From an uncultured Rhodospirillales bacterium (GTDB lineage: Bacteria > Pseudomonadota > Alphaproteobacteria > Acetobacterales > Acetobacteraceae), in NCBI GenBank assembly GCA_903865895.1, contig CAIPLM010000009.1, forward strand, positions 1-51,665: a stretch of 51,665 nucleotides of DNA, read 5' to 3'. Both the position numbers and the translations under genes were made by a program. Below, one piece after another: positions 45,596-51,665 of this stretch (its first letter is position 1; each line of letters begins with the position of its first letter). The notes beneath the pieces were generated by a model. That model saw only the letters and a list, made by a program, of their open reading frames with translations. It was not told the origin of the DNA and ran no database searches.

Positions 45596-46471
45596 ATGAT
45601 CGCGGTGGACTGGGGAACGTCGAGCTTTCGCGCCTTTCGCCTCGCGGCGGATGGGGGCGTGATCGCGCGCGGCGCGGCGGCCGACGGGATTCTCGGCCTG
45701 TCGCAAGGCGGCTTCGAGGCCACCTTGCGCCGCCATATCGGCGCCTGGCTCGATGCCGGCGAGCGCCACGTGCTGCTCAGTGGCATGGTGGGCAGCCGGC
45801 AAGGCTGGATCGAAGCGCCCTATCTGCCGTGCCCCGCCGGCGCCGCCGAGATCGCCGCCGCCTTGGTGCGCGTGCCCTTCGAGGGCGCCGAGGTGCTGCT
45901 GGTGCCCGGATTGTCCGACCATGACGAGGGCGGCGTGCCCGAGGTGATGCGCGGCGAGGAGACGCAAATTCTCGGCGTGATCGACTATCTCGCCGACGGG
46001 CTCGCCTGCCTGCCCGGCAGCCACTCCAAATGGGCGCGGATCGGCGGCGGGCGCATCCTCGGCTTCCGCACCTTCTTCAGCGGCGAGGCCTTCGCCGCCA
46101 TGCGCAGCGCCACCATCCTCGGCCGCATGATGCAGGACGGCGAGACGGACCCCGCCGCCTTCGCCCGCGGCCTCGCGCGCGCTGGCGAGGCGGGGCATTT
46201 GCTGCACCATTTGTTCGGCGTGCGTACGCTCGGGCTGTTCGGGCAGCTCGCGGAAAGCGAAAGCGCCTCCTACCTCTCGGGCCTGCTGATCGGCCACGAG
46301 GTGCGCGCGGCGATGGAGCCGGGGGCGCGGGTGCATCTGATCGGTGCGCCCGCTTTGTGCACCCTCTATGCGCGGGCCATCGAGGCGGCCGGCGGCATGG
46401 CTATTCTCGAAGACAGCGACGCCGCCGCCACCGGCCTCCATCTCATCGGGCGCACCGCACCATGGCGCTGA
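45596..46471 (+). CDS. dgoK: 2-dehydro-3-deoxygalactonokinase
   Basis: A 291-aa sugar kinase phosphorylating 2-keto-3-deoxy-D-galactonate. The N-terminal phosphate loop is MIAVDWGTSSFRAFRL. Then GMVGSRQGWIEAPYL, a conserved RGEETQILG, and LPGSHSKWARI with FRTFFSGEAFA, all typical of DgoK. GGGAGG precedes the ATG at 45596. It overlaps dgoA by 10 bp. Together they perform the last steps of the De Ley-Doudoroff route. Confidence 0.93.
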   Translation: MIAVDWGTSSFRAFRLAADGGVIARGAAADGILGLSQGGFEATLRRHIGAWLDAGERHVLLSGMVGSRQGWIEAPYLPCPAGAAEIAAALVRVPFEGAEVLLVPGLSDHDEGGVPEVMRGEETQILGVIDYLADGLACLPGSHSKWARIGGGRILGFRTFFSGEAFAAMRSATILGRMMQDGETDPAAFARGLARAGEAGHLLHHLFGVRTLGLFGQLAESESASYLSGLLIGHEVRAAMEPGARVHLIGAPALCTLYARAIEAAGGMAILEDSDAAATGLHLIGRTAPWR

Positions 46472-47085
46472 AACCCTTCCTCGATCGCTGCCCGCTGATC
46501 GCCATTCTGCGCGGCGTGAAGCCCGACGAAGCGGTGGACATCGCCGCCGCGCTGGATGATGCGGGGATCGCGATCGTCGAGGTGCCGCTCAACTCGCCCG
46601 ATCCGGTGGAGAGCATCGGCCGTATCGCCGCGCGGTTCGGCGGGCATATGCTGGTCGGCGCCGGGACGGTGATGACGGAGCGCCAGGTGGTGGAAATCGC
46701 CGATGCCGGGGGGCGGCTGATCGTGACGCCGCATGCCTCCGCCGAGGTGGTCAGCGCGGCCAAGCGGCGCGGCATGATCGCGTGCCCCGGCATGTTCACG
46801 CCGACGGAGGCGTTCGCGATGCTGGCGCTGGGGGCGGATGCGCTGAAGCTGTTTCCGGCCGAGGCGGCCTCGCCCGCCGTGCTGAAATCGCTGCGCGCCG
46901 TGTTGCCATCCGGCACCATGGTGCTGCCGGTGGGCGGCATCGATGCCGGCAACATGGCGGGCTGGCGCGCCGCCGGGGCGGCCGGATTCGGCATCGGTTC
47001 CTCGATCTACAAGCCCGGCGACTCCGCCGAGACGGTTTCGGCCAAGGCGCGCGCGCTGATGGCGGGCCCAGGAGCATTCGCATGA
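46462..47085 (+). CDS. dgoA: 2-dehydro-3-deoxy-6-phosphogalactonate aldolase
   Basis: A 207-aa class I aldolase splitting KDPGal to pyruvate and glyceraldehyde-3-phosphate. The Schiff-base lysine is K129 in ALKLFPAE, the general-base glutamate is E40 in IVEVPLNSP, and GAGTV follows at residues 66-70. The real start is ATG 46462 inside dgoK; the frame to 46030 is dgoK shadow. No galactonate dehydratase (dgoD) lies in the window. The stop overlaps the TauE-like start by 4 bp. Confidence 0.94.
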   Translation: MALKPFLDRCPLIAILRGVKPDEAVDIAAALDDAGIAIVEVPLNSPDPVESIGRIAARFGGHMLVGAGTVMTERQVVEIADAGGRLIVTPHASAEVVSAAKRRGMIACPGMFTPTEAFAMLALGADALKLFPAEAASPAVLKSLRAVLPSGTMVLPVGGIDAGNMAGWRAAGAAGFGIGSSIYKPGDSAETVSAKARALMAGPGAFA

Positions 47086-47834
47086 GCGCGCTGTTCGCCG
47101 ACCTCTCGGCGCTGCAAATCCTGGTGATGGCGCTCGGGCTCGGCATGGCCTCGCTGGCACGCGGCTATTCCGGGTTTGGCTTCTCGGCGCTGCTGGTCGC
47201 CTCCTGGTCGCTGGTCGGCGCGCCCTCCCAGGCCGTCGCGGTGACGCTGGTGCTGGAGGTGGTGGCGAGCATCGTGCAGGCCGCTTCCGTCTGGCGGGAT
47301 GTGCCGTGGAAGCGGGTGGGGTCGCTGCTGGTGGGTGCGGTGATCGGCGTGCCGGTCGGCGTGCTGTTCCTCGCCAATGTCGCGCCGAATGGCATCCGCG
47401 TCGGGCTCGCGATCTTCGTGCTGGTGGCGGCTGGGCTGATGCTGGCGGGCTGGAAGCGGCAGCGGCGCAGCGGGCCGGCGGGGGTGGCGGCGGTGGGCGT
47501 GGTCTCCGGCATCGCCAATGGCGCGGTGGGCATGGGCGGCTTGCCGGTGGCGCTGTTCCTCACCGCCGAGGGCGACAGCCCGCGCGCCATCCGCGCCGCG
47601 GCGATTGCCTATTTCTTCCTGCTGGACAGCGGCAGCTTTGCGCTGCTCAGCGCCCAGGGCCTGGTGGCCGCGCCGACGCTCGGCCTCGCCGCCGCCTCCT
47701 TCCCCATTCTCCTGCTGGGCATGTGGATCGGCGGCAAGCATTTCCACGTCACCACCCCCGAGACCTTCCGCCGCATCACTTTGTGCCTGCTGGTGCTGCT
47801 CGCCGTGCTGGTGCTGTTGCGCGCGCTCGCTTGA
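47082..47834 (+). CDS. TauE/SafE-family membrane permease
   Basis: A 250-aa inner-membrane protein with about 8 helices. The paired family motif appears as ARGYSGFGFSALLVA near the N-terminus and GIANGAVGMGGLPVALFL in the second half. Members export sulfite, sulfoacetate or other organic anions. The ATGA overlap with dgoA implies co-translation, which suggests import or export of an acid sugar or its breakdown product; this is inferred from context. Confidence 0.88.
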   Translation: MSALFADLSALQILVMALGLGMASLARGYSGFGFSALLVASWSLVGAPSQAVAVTLVLEVVASIVQAASVWRDVPWKRVGSLLVGAVIGVPVGVLFLANVAPNGIRVGLAIFVLVAAGLMLAGWKRQRRSGPAGVAAVGVVSGIANGAVGMGGLPVALFLTAEGDSPRAIRAAAIAYFFLLDSGSFALLSAQGLVAAPTLGLAAASFPILLLGMWIGGKHFHVTTPETFRRITLCLLVLLAVLVLLRALA

Positions 47835-47890
47835 GCCTTGCCGCGGCCGGTGCGGGGGGCTATGCGCCGGTCACGTGATGGAGGACCGCC

Positions 47891-48592
47891 ATGAGCGACG
47901 TAACGGGTTTCCGCCCCCCCGCCCCCGGCTCTCAGCCGGAAAATGACACGCCCACCTATGGCAGCACCCGTTTGCGCCACCCCACGCGGCCGCTGATCGC
48001 CTTCCCGCACACCATCACCGAGGCCACCGGCCCGGCTTTCTCGCCGCGCCACTTCCCGGCGCTGGCCGATCTCACGCTGATGGACGGCAAGGCGGCGCAG
48101 GGCGAGCGCATCATCGTGCGCGGCCGCATCACCGACGAGGATGATCGTCCGGTGCCGCACACCATGGTGGAGATCTGGCAGGCCAATGCCGCCGGCCGCT
48201 ACAACCATCCCGGCGACCAGCACGACGCGCCGCTCGACCCGCATTTCAAGGGCGATGGCCGCGTGTTCACGGATGCGGATGGCTGGTACCAGTTCACCAC
48301 CATCAAGCCCGGCGCCTATCCCTGGCGGAACCACAAGAACGCCTGGCGGCCCAACCATATCCATTTCTCCTATTTCGGCCCGGGCTTCGCCACGCGGCTG
48401 ATCACCCAGATGTATTTCCCTGGTGACCCCTTGCTAGCGATTGACCCGATCTTCCATTCGGTGCCGGACGAGGCCGCGCGCAACCGGCTGATCTCCAGCT
48501 TCGATCTCGACATCACCCAGCCCGAATGGGCGCTCGGTTACCGGTTTGACGTGGTGCTGCGCGGCCGCGCCGCCACGCCCATGGGAGTGTGA
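47891..48592 (+). CDS. pcaH: Protocatechuate 3,4-dioxygenase, beta subunit
   Basis: A 233-aa intradiol dioxygenase subunit holding the non-heme Fe(III). The ligands Y104 (GRYNHPGDQ), Y143 (GAYPW), H156 and H158 (PNHIHFS) have exactly the 39/13/2 spacing of the Pseudomonas enzyme (Tyr408, Tyr447, His460, His462). It opens protocatechuate to 3-carboxymuconate in aromatic degradation. TGGAGG precedes the ATG. It is immediately followed by pcaG (2-bp gap). Confidence 0.95.
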   Translation: MSDVTGFRPPAPGSQPENDTPTYGSTRLRHPTRPLIAFPHTITEATGPAFSPRHFPALADLTLMDGKAAQGERIIVRGRITDEDDRPVPHTMVEIWQANAAGRYNHPGDQHDAPLDPHFKGDGRVFTDADGWYQFTTIKPGAYPWRNHKNAWRPNHIHFSYFGPGFATRLITQMYFPGDPLLAIDPIFHSVPDEAARNRLISSFDLDITQPEWALGYRFDVVLRGRAATPMGV

Positions 48593-48594
48593 CC

Positions 48595-49116
48595 ATGTCC
48601 ATCGCCACTGCCGCCCAGACCATCGGCCCGTTCTGGCACCTGATCGAGGACAAGAGCCTCGCCGACCTCACCCGCTTCGGCGCCACGGGTGAGGTGCTGA
48701 CGCTGACCGGCCGCATCACCGATGGCGAGGGCAATCCGGTGGCCGATGCCTGCGTGGAGCTCTGGCAGGCCAGCCCGGCGGCCGATGAGCGCTTCCCCGG
48801 CTGGGGCCGCAGCGCCACCGATGCCACCGGCACCTTCCGCTTCACCACGCTGAAGCCCGGCCCGGTGCCCGGCCGCGGCAACACCCAGCAGGCGCCGCAT
48901 TTCGCCATCAACATCCTGGCCCGCGGCATCATCACCCGGCTCTACACCCGCGCCTATTTTCAGGGCGAGGCGCTGAACGAGGCGGACCCGTTGCTGAACC
49001 TGATCGAAGACCCCGGCCGCCGCGCGACCCTGATCGCCCTGCCCGATGGGCCATCCACATGGCGGATGGACATAAGGCTGCAGGGCGAAGGGGAGACGGT
49101 GTTCATCGAGGTGTAA
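48595..49116 (+). CDS. pcaG: Protocatechuate 3,4-dioxygenase, alpha subunit
   Basis: A 173-aa partner subunit, homologous to PcaH but lacking the iron ligands: VELWQASPAADERFPGWGR replaces the tyrosine loop and APHFAINILARG the HxH segment. The N-terminus TAAQTIGPFWHL is characteristic. The ATG at 48595 is set by GGGAG seven bases upstream; a GTG at 48589 overlaps the pcaH stop. The other pca genes (pcaBCD, pcaQ) are absent from the window. Confidence 0.94.
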   Translation: MSIATAAQTIGPFWHLIEDKSLADLTRFGATGEVLTLTGRITDGEGNPVADACVELWQASPAADERFPGWGRSATDATGTFRFTTLKPGPVPGRGNTQQAPHFAINILARGIITRLYTRAYFQGEALNEADPLLNLIEDPGRRATLIALPDGPSTWRMDIRLQGEGETVFIEV

Positions 49117-49157
49117 CGCGGATTTAGCGGCGGATTGATGCGATAAGAATAAGAGTT

Positions 49158-49176
49158 GCAGCCGGTGATCGGCTGC
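49158..49176. terminator. Hairpin after pcaG
   Basis: GCAGCCG-GTGAT-CGGCTGC is a 7-bp perfect stem 41 bp beyond the pcaG stop. No T-tract follows (CATATCGTT), so termination would be weak or Rho-assisted. It may instead belong to the leader structure of the next gene. Confidence 0.45.
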
Positions 49177-49178
49177 CA

Positions 49179-49204
49179 TATCGTTCCCTGTAACGATACA
49201 GGGA
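49179..49204 (+). promoter_or_regulatory. Nested, mutually exclusive dyads ahead of orphan membrane gene
   Basis: Dyad A is TATCGTT (49179-49185) / AACGATA (49192-49198). Dyad B is TCCCTGT (49185-49191) / ACAGGGA (49198-49204). The two share segments, so only one can form in RNA. Dyad B buries the GGGAG ribosome site (49201-49205). As DNA, CCCTGTA-aCGa-TACAGGG is an 18-bp operator-like palindrome of the kind many TetR-type repressors bind. Either reading implies regulation of the gene at 49217. Confidence 0.55.
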
Positions 49205-49216
49205 GCAACATTGGCC

Positions 49217-50818
49217 ATGTCCGACACCTCCGGCGAGGCAATACCACGCGGCGTGGGTGAGTCCAGCGGCGGAGAGTTGTGGAACGGGGAGTATCTCCGC
49301 CATTCGAAAGAAATGCTGTGGCGCCAACTCAACGAGGTCCACCTGCTGCTGGACCATGTTTCGAGCCTGCCCGAGCACACGATCGACAAGGTCAAAATCG
49401 CGGTGCCATCGACCGATGGCAAGCCAACGGTGGAACTCTCTGGCACCGAACTGGCGCTGCGACTCGCGCAGATTCACTTTCCGCCACGCAATCAGGCCGA
49501 TATCGCGCTTGATTCGGCGATTTTGCTTGCCATCAAGGATCAGCTTGCACAGGACGCATCTCCTGCGCGCAGCATGACAATCGCTTTCACCTATATGTAC
49601 CTTGGCGAGGAGCCACTGGACCCCGGCAAGAGCGGCAAGACCAAGAGCGACACCAAGGATAAAAATTGCGGGGATGACGACGCTAAATCGCGGGTCGGGG
49701 CCTCGCGCTACGCGTTTCCCTGGCTCCGCGGGCCGGTCAAGAAACTCCGCAATACCCTGCGGTGGTTGCGGCGTTTCATGCTGATACTCGTGATTCCAGC
49801 AATCGCATTGACCTCGTGGGATATCTATTACGCCGGCGGGCTATTGGACGACCATGCGCAGTACACGCGGGCGTATGATGGGTTCTTTGCTGCCAACAAC
49901 GACCGGCCTGCCACGTGCGAGCGGCCGAAGACTGGTGATCCGGCGGCGGACGCAAAGGCCGAAGCACGTCTCGCCAAGATTTGTGATGACTACGTGCTAT
50001 TAATATCTAAAATTACATCATCATATCTAAATATTGATCGCTTCGTGAACGGTGAGCTACTACCGCCATGGTCAGCTGCGACAAATGGAGGCGCCACTCG
50101 CTCTTCAGGATTGCCTGAGGCAGTCGAGTTTGTACGCAAATACATCTGGTCCCCATTTAAATACGTTATACATCCGATCCGATGGAGTTTTATTCTCTGG
50201 GATGTCGTCGTTCCAATTTGTCCAACCGATGGAGATGAATGTGCCGCCTCCACGCCGGATGAGGCCCGCCAGCGGGCCCAGGCGGCACGACTCGCTGGCC
50301 TTGTTGCCGTGTTCAAATCCTACGCGCTGCCGATGCTGTTCGGCGTGCTCGGTGCCTGGGTGCGGATCCTGAGGCAGGTTGAAGACCATGTGACCCGGTT
50401 TGTACTGAGTCCGAGCGATCAATTCATGGTGATGTCCGGAATGTTCTCAGGGGTCGTGGCGGGCCTCGTGGTTGGCCTGTTCTACTATGGTGCCGGCAGC
50501 ACGAGCCAAGCCGTATCGGTCGGCGGCATGGGGCTGTCCGCTGGCGCGCTGTCCTTCGTCGCGGGGTATGGCTATGACCGGTTCTATAAGATGCTCGACG
50601 CGCTACTGGTGCGCATTTTTGAGCCCACCCCTCCCGCCTCCGGCACCCCGTCGTCAGCGGCGCTCAAGGATGCCGTGCAGAAGGCCGTAGAAGAACACGC
50701 GAAAAACAATCCGGTCGAACGCCCGACAATCGGGGCGGGGGCAGTAGCGGAGTCCCGTGACGGGATCGGGCAGACTGGTGCCACGGGCGGAACCGGCGCG
50801 ACCGGCCAGACCAACTAG
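49217..50818 (+). CDS. Orphan multi-helix membrane protein, unknown function
   Basis: A 533-aa protein I do not recognise. Residues 1-165 are soluble and end in a Lys/Asp-rich linker (SGKTKSDTKDKNCGDDD). A basic patch precedes helix 1 (187-207). Residues 208-355 form a soluble loop with four or five cysteines. Three further helices lie at about 360-382, 407-426 and 434-453. The ending is a Pro/Ser linker and a short collagen-like GATG repeat tail. The part around 49990-50200 is markedly A/T-rich with unusual codons (TTA, ATA, AAA, TCA), unlike the flanking genes, which suggests transfer. ATG 49217 is preferred to TTG 49211, though GGGAG (49201-49205) suits the TTG spacing. Confidence 0.7.
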   Translation: MSDTSGEAIPRGVGESSGGELWNGEYLRHSKEMLWRQLNEVHLLLDHVSSLPEHTIDKVKIAVPSTDGKPTVELSGTELALRLAQIHFPPRNQADIALDSAILLAIKDQLAQDASPARSMTIAFTYMYLGEEPLDPGKSGKTKSDTKDKNCGDDDAKSRVGASRYAFPWLRGPVKKLRNTLRWLRRFMLILVIPAIALTSWDIYYAGGLLDDHAQYTRAYDGFFAANNDRPATCERPKTGDPAADAKAEARLAKICDDYVLLISKITSSYLNIDRFVNGELLPPWSAATNGGATRSSGLPEAVEFVRKYIWSPFKYVIHPIRWSFILWDVVVPICPTDGDECAASTPDEARQRAQAARLAGLVAVFKSYALPMLFGVLGAWVRILRQVEDHVTRFVLSPSDQFMVMSGMFSGVVAGLVVGLFYYGAGSTSQAVSVGGMGLSAGALSFVAGYGYDRFYKMLDALLVRIFEPTPPASGTPSSAALKDAVQKAVEEHAKNNPVERPTIGAGAVAESRDGIGQTGATGGTGATGQTN

Positions 50819-50934
50819 CTTACCCCGCCTTCTTCGCCTTCCGGTCCTGCACCGCCGCGACCTTCGCCGCCCCGCCCAGAGGGGGGGGGGCGCGTGGCAG
50901 TGGGGGATGGTAGGCGCAAGCGGACGGCAAGTGT

Positions 50935-50956
50935 GGTGGGATGCGTGCTTCCCACC
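50935..50956. repeat. REP-like palindrome, copy 1
   Basis: GGTGGGA-TGCGTGCT-TCCCACC, followed by CTAC. Read on the minus strand it begins GTAGGGTGGGA and ends TCCCACC, a layout common among dispersed palindromic repeats of proteobacteria. Confidence 0.7.
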
Positions 50957-51089
50957 CTACCGCTGGCTGGGGGGCAGGATCGACTGGGACGACGGACTCA
51001 ACCGGGAAGACGGGGGCGACGGGCTCGGTGCCTCCGCCTTCTCGGCGGCCCTTTCTTCGGAGCGTGCGGGCCGGTTTGGTTGCGAAGGT

Positions 51090-51114
51090 GGTGGGACACC
51101 TTCGGCGTCCCACC
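51090..51114. repeat. REP-like palindrome, copy 2
   Basis: GGTGGGAC-ACCTTCGGC-GTCCCACC with an inner CC-TTC-GG pairing, followed by CTAC. It has the same outer arms and flank as copy 1 at 50935, 155 bp apart. Confidence 0.75.
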
Positions 51115-51190
51115 CTACGAGAGTGGGGTATCGTGGAAAAAATATGTGGGATAGAGGAAAAATTAGCTTGCGTTTCGCGGCAGGGTATGA

Positions 51191-51205
51191 GAACATATAG
51201 CGAAC
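51191..51205 (+). promoter_or_regulatory. LexA (SOS) box, third copy
   Basis: GAACATATAGCGAAC is GAAC-N7-GAAC, the reverse complement of the alphaproteobacterial LexA direct repeat. It lies 25 bp before the ATG at 51231. A weak promoter TTTCGC (51173-51178) - 17 bp - TATAGC (51196-51201) runs through it. Its spacer ATATAGC differs from that of the box at 33975 (ATATATC) at two positions only. Confidence 0.78.
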
Positions 51206-51230
51206 TTAAATCCTGCCATGAAAGGCCCCC

Positions 51231-51665
51231 ATGTCGCCCCGCCCCCTCCCCTTCCCAAGCCTGCTGCTCCGCGTTCTGCGGCAGATGTTGTGGGTACTCG
51301 ACGCCGTGCTGGGTGCGCGGGTGGGGGAATAGCGCGCGCGGCGGGACGCGCTGCCGGCGGGGCATCGGCGCCGTGCACGGTTGCTGGGTGAAATCCGGCG
51401 GCTGGCGCGTGTGCGAGTACTGCTCGCGGAGCCCGGCGTGCTGGATGATCCGGGGTTTCGCGGCAAGGCGGCCGAGGTGGCGCGGGTGCGCAATGATGCC
51501 GGGCGGCTTGCGCTGGCGCGGCGGCTTCTGGTCGCCGTGCATAATGCTGGTATGCGCGCCGCTTCCGTGTCGCCGGACTCAGGCCAGTCGGAGGTGGGGC
51601 GATGTAGGGGCGGCATCGCTGTCGCCTCATCAGTCGCCGGGCACGCGCCCGCGCGGCGGCGCTGG
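51231..51665 (+). pseudogene. LexA-box-linked small gene interrupted by an amber codon (runs off window)
   Basis: From ATG 51231 (AAAGG five bases upstream) the frame gives 33 residues: MSPRPLPFPSLLLRVLRQ, a hydrophobic stretch MLWVLDAVLGARVGE, then TAG at 51330-51332. After the stop the same frame keeps strong third-position G+C and reads as a basic helical protein (RRARLLGEIRRLARVRVLLAEPG...) to the window edge. A single change TGG to TAG (Trp in ...GEWRARR...) would explain this. Alternatively the 33-residue peptide is itself the product. The start layout resembles that of the small frame at 11471. Family unknown. Confidence 0.45.

Larger units (their letters stand above)
50819..51190. other. 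Intergenic repeat-bearing region with gene remnant
   Basis: This 372-bp stretch lacks an intact gene. At 50820-50880 the minus strand reads as a plausible protein end (GGAAKVAAVQDRKAKKAG and stop) cut off by a G10 tract (50881-50890). Beyond lie two copies of a GTAGGGTGGGA-type palindrome and an A-rich segment at 51135-51165. Reading frames on the minus strand here look like chance open frames. Confidence 0.5.

Noticed and set aside
49158-49176. Classical intrinsic terminator for pcaHG
   Set aside because: The stem is good but there is no T-tract after it, so it is listed only as a weak candidate.
50820-51542. Minus-strand 240-aa frame across the repeat region
   Set aside because: It runs through two palindromic repeats, a homopolymer and the LexA site. 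Only its last ~19 codons look like former coding.

Overview
The window is a high-G+C stretch of an alphaproteobacterial chromosome. Gene content, codon use and the LexA-site type (GTTC-N7-GTTC) fit Rhodospirillales and most likely Acetobacteraceae (Roseomonas-like); this assignment is an inference. About 48 protein genes are packed closely, mostly in transport-plus-catabolism operons. I saw no rRNA, tRNA, CRISPR array, transposase or phage gene, and no gene for a transcription factor.

Layout. 1-4168 (+): the end of a dihydropyrimidinase gene, two branched-chain-type ABC ATPases, a DapA-family lyase/aldolase and a fosmidomycin-resistance-type MFS pump. 4275-11177: two family-5 solute-binding proteins, cupins, an Fe-type superoxide dismutase, a bacterial NDUFAF6-like protein and a methyltransferase-like protein. 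11400-14604: a LexA-box promoter with a small orphan reading frame, then alaS on the minus strand. 14810-22593 (+): a Sel1-repeat lipoprotein; a polyamine-type ABC transporter preceded by a textbook sigma-54 promoter; a DMSP-lyase-family cupin; and a DPP-IV-like peptidase. 22714-28161 (-): a complete dppABCDF dipeptide transporter. 28267-33413: inositol-type genes, with two on the minus strand and iolD-iolE divergent. 33594-33944 (-): a second LexA-box orphan gene. 34163-44801 (-): a second polyamine-type ABC transporter followed by five tightly overlapping genes (alpha/beta hydrolase, membrane spermidine-synthase-like protein, exported PCMT, DUF3179 protein, class III CoA-transferase). 44917-49116 (+): a secreted DUF5666-like protein, dgoK-dgoA, a TauE-type exporter and pcaHG. 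49217-50818 (+): an orphan four-helix membrane protein behind nested dyads. 50819-51665: palindromic repeats, then a third LexA box with an amber-interrupted small gene.

The least expected pattern is a set of three perfect LexA-type boxes (11400, 33975, 51191). Each lies 30-57 bp ahead of a small unknown reading frame that begins with a short basic or proline-rich stretch and a hydrophobic helix. No known DNA-repair gene is nearby. This suggests a scattered SOS regulon of small membrane-associated proteins, perhaps analogous to the Caulobacter division inhibitor SidA. Two of the three frames look damaged or unbounded. A second regulatory highlight is the sigma-54 promoter at 15763-15778, which would tie uptake of a polyamine-like cation to nitrogen status.
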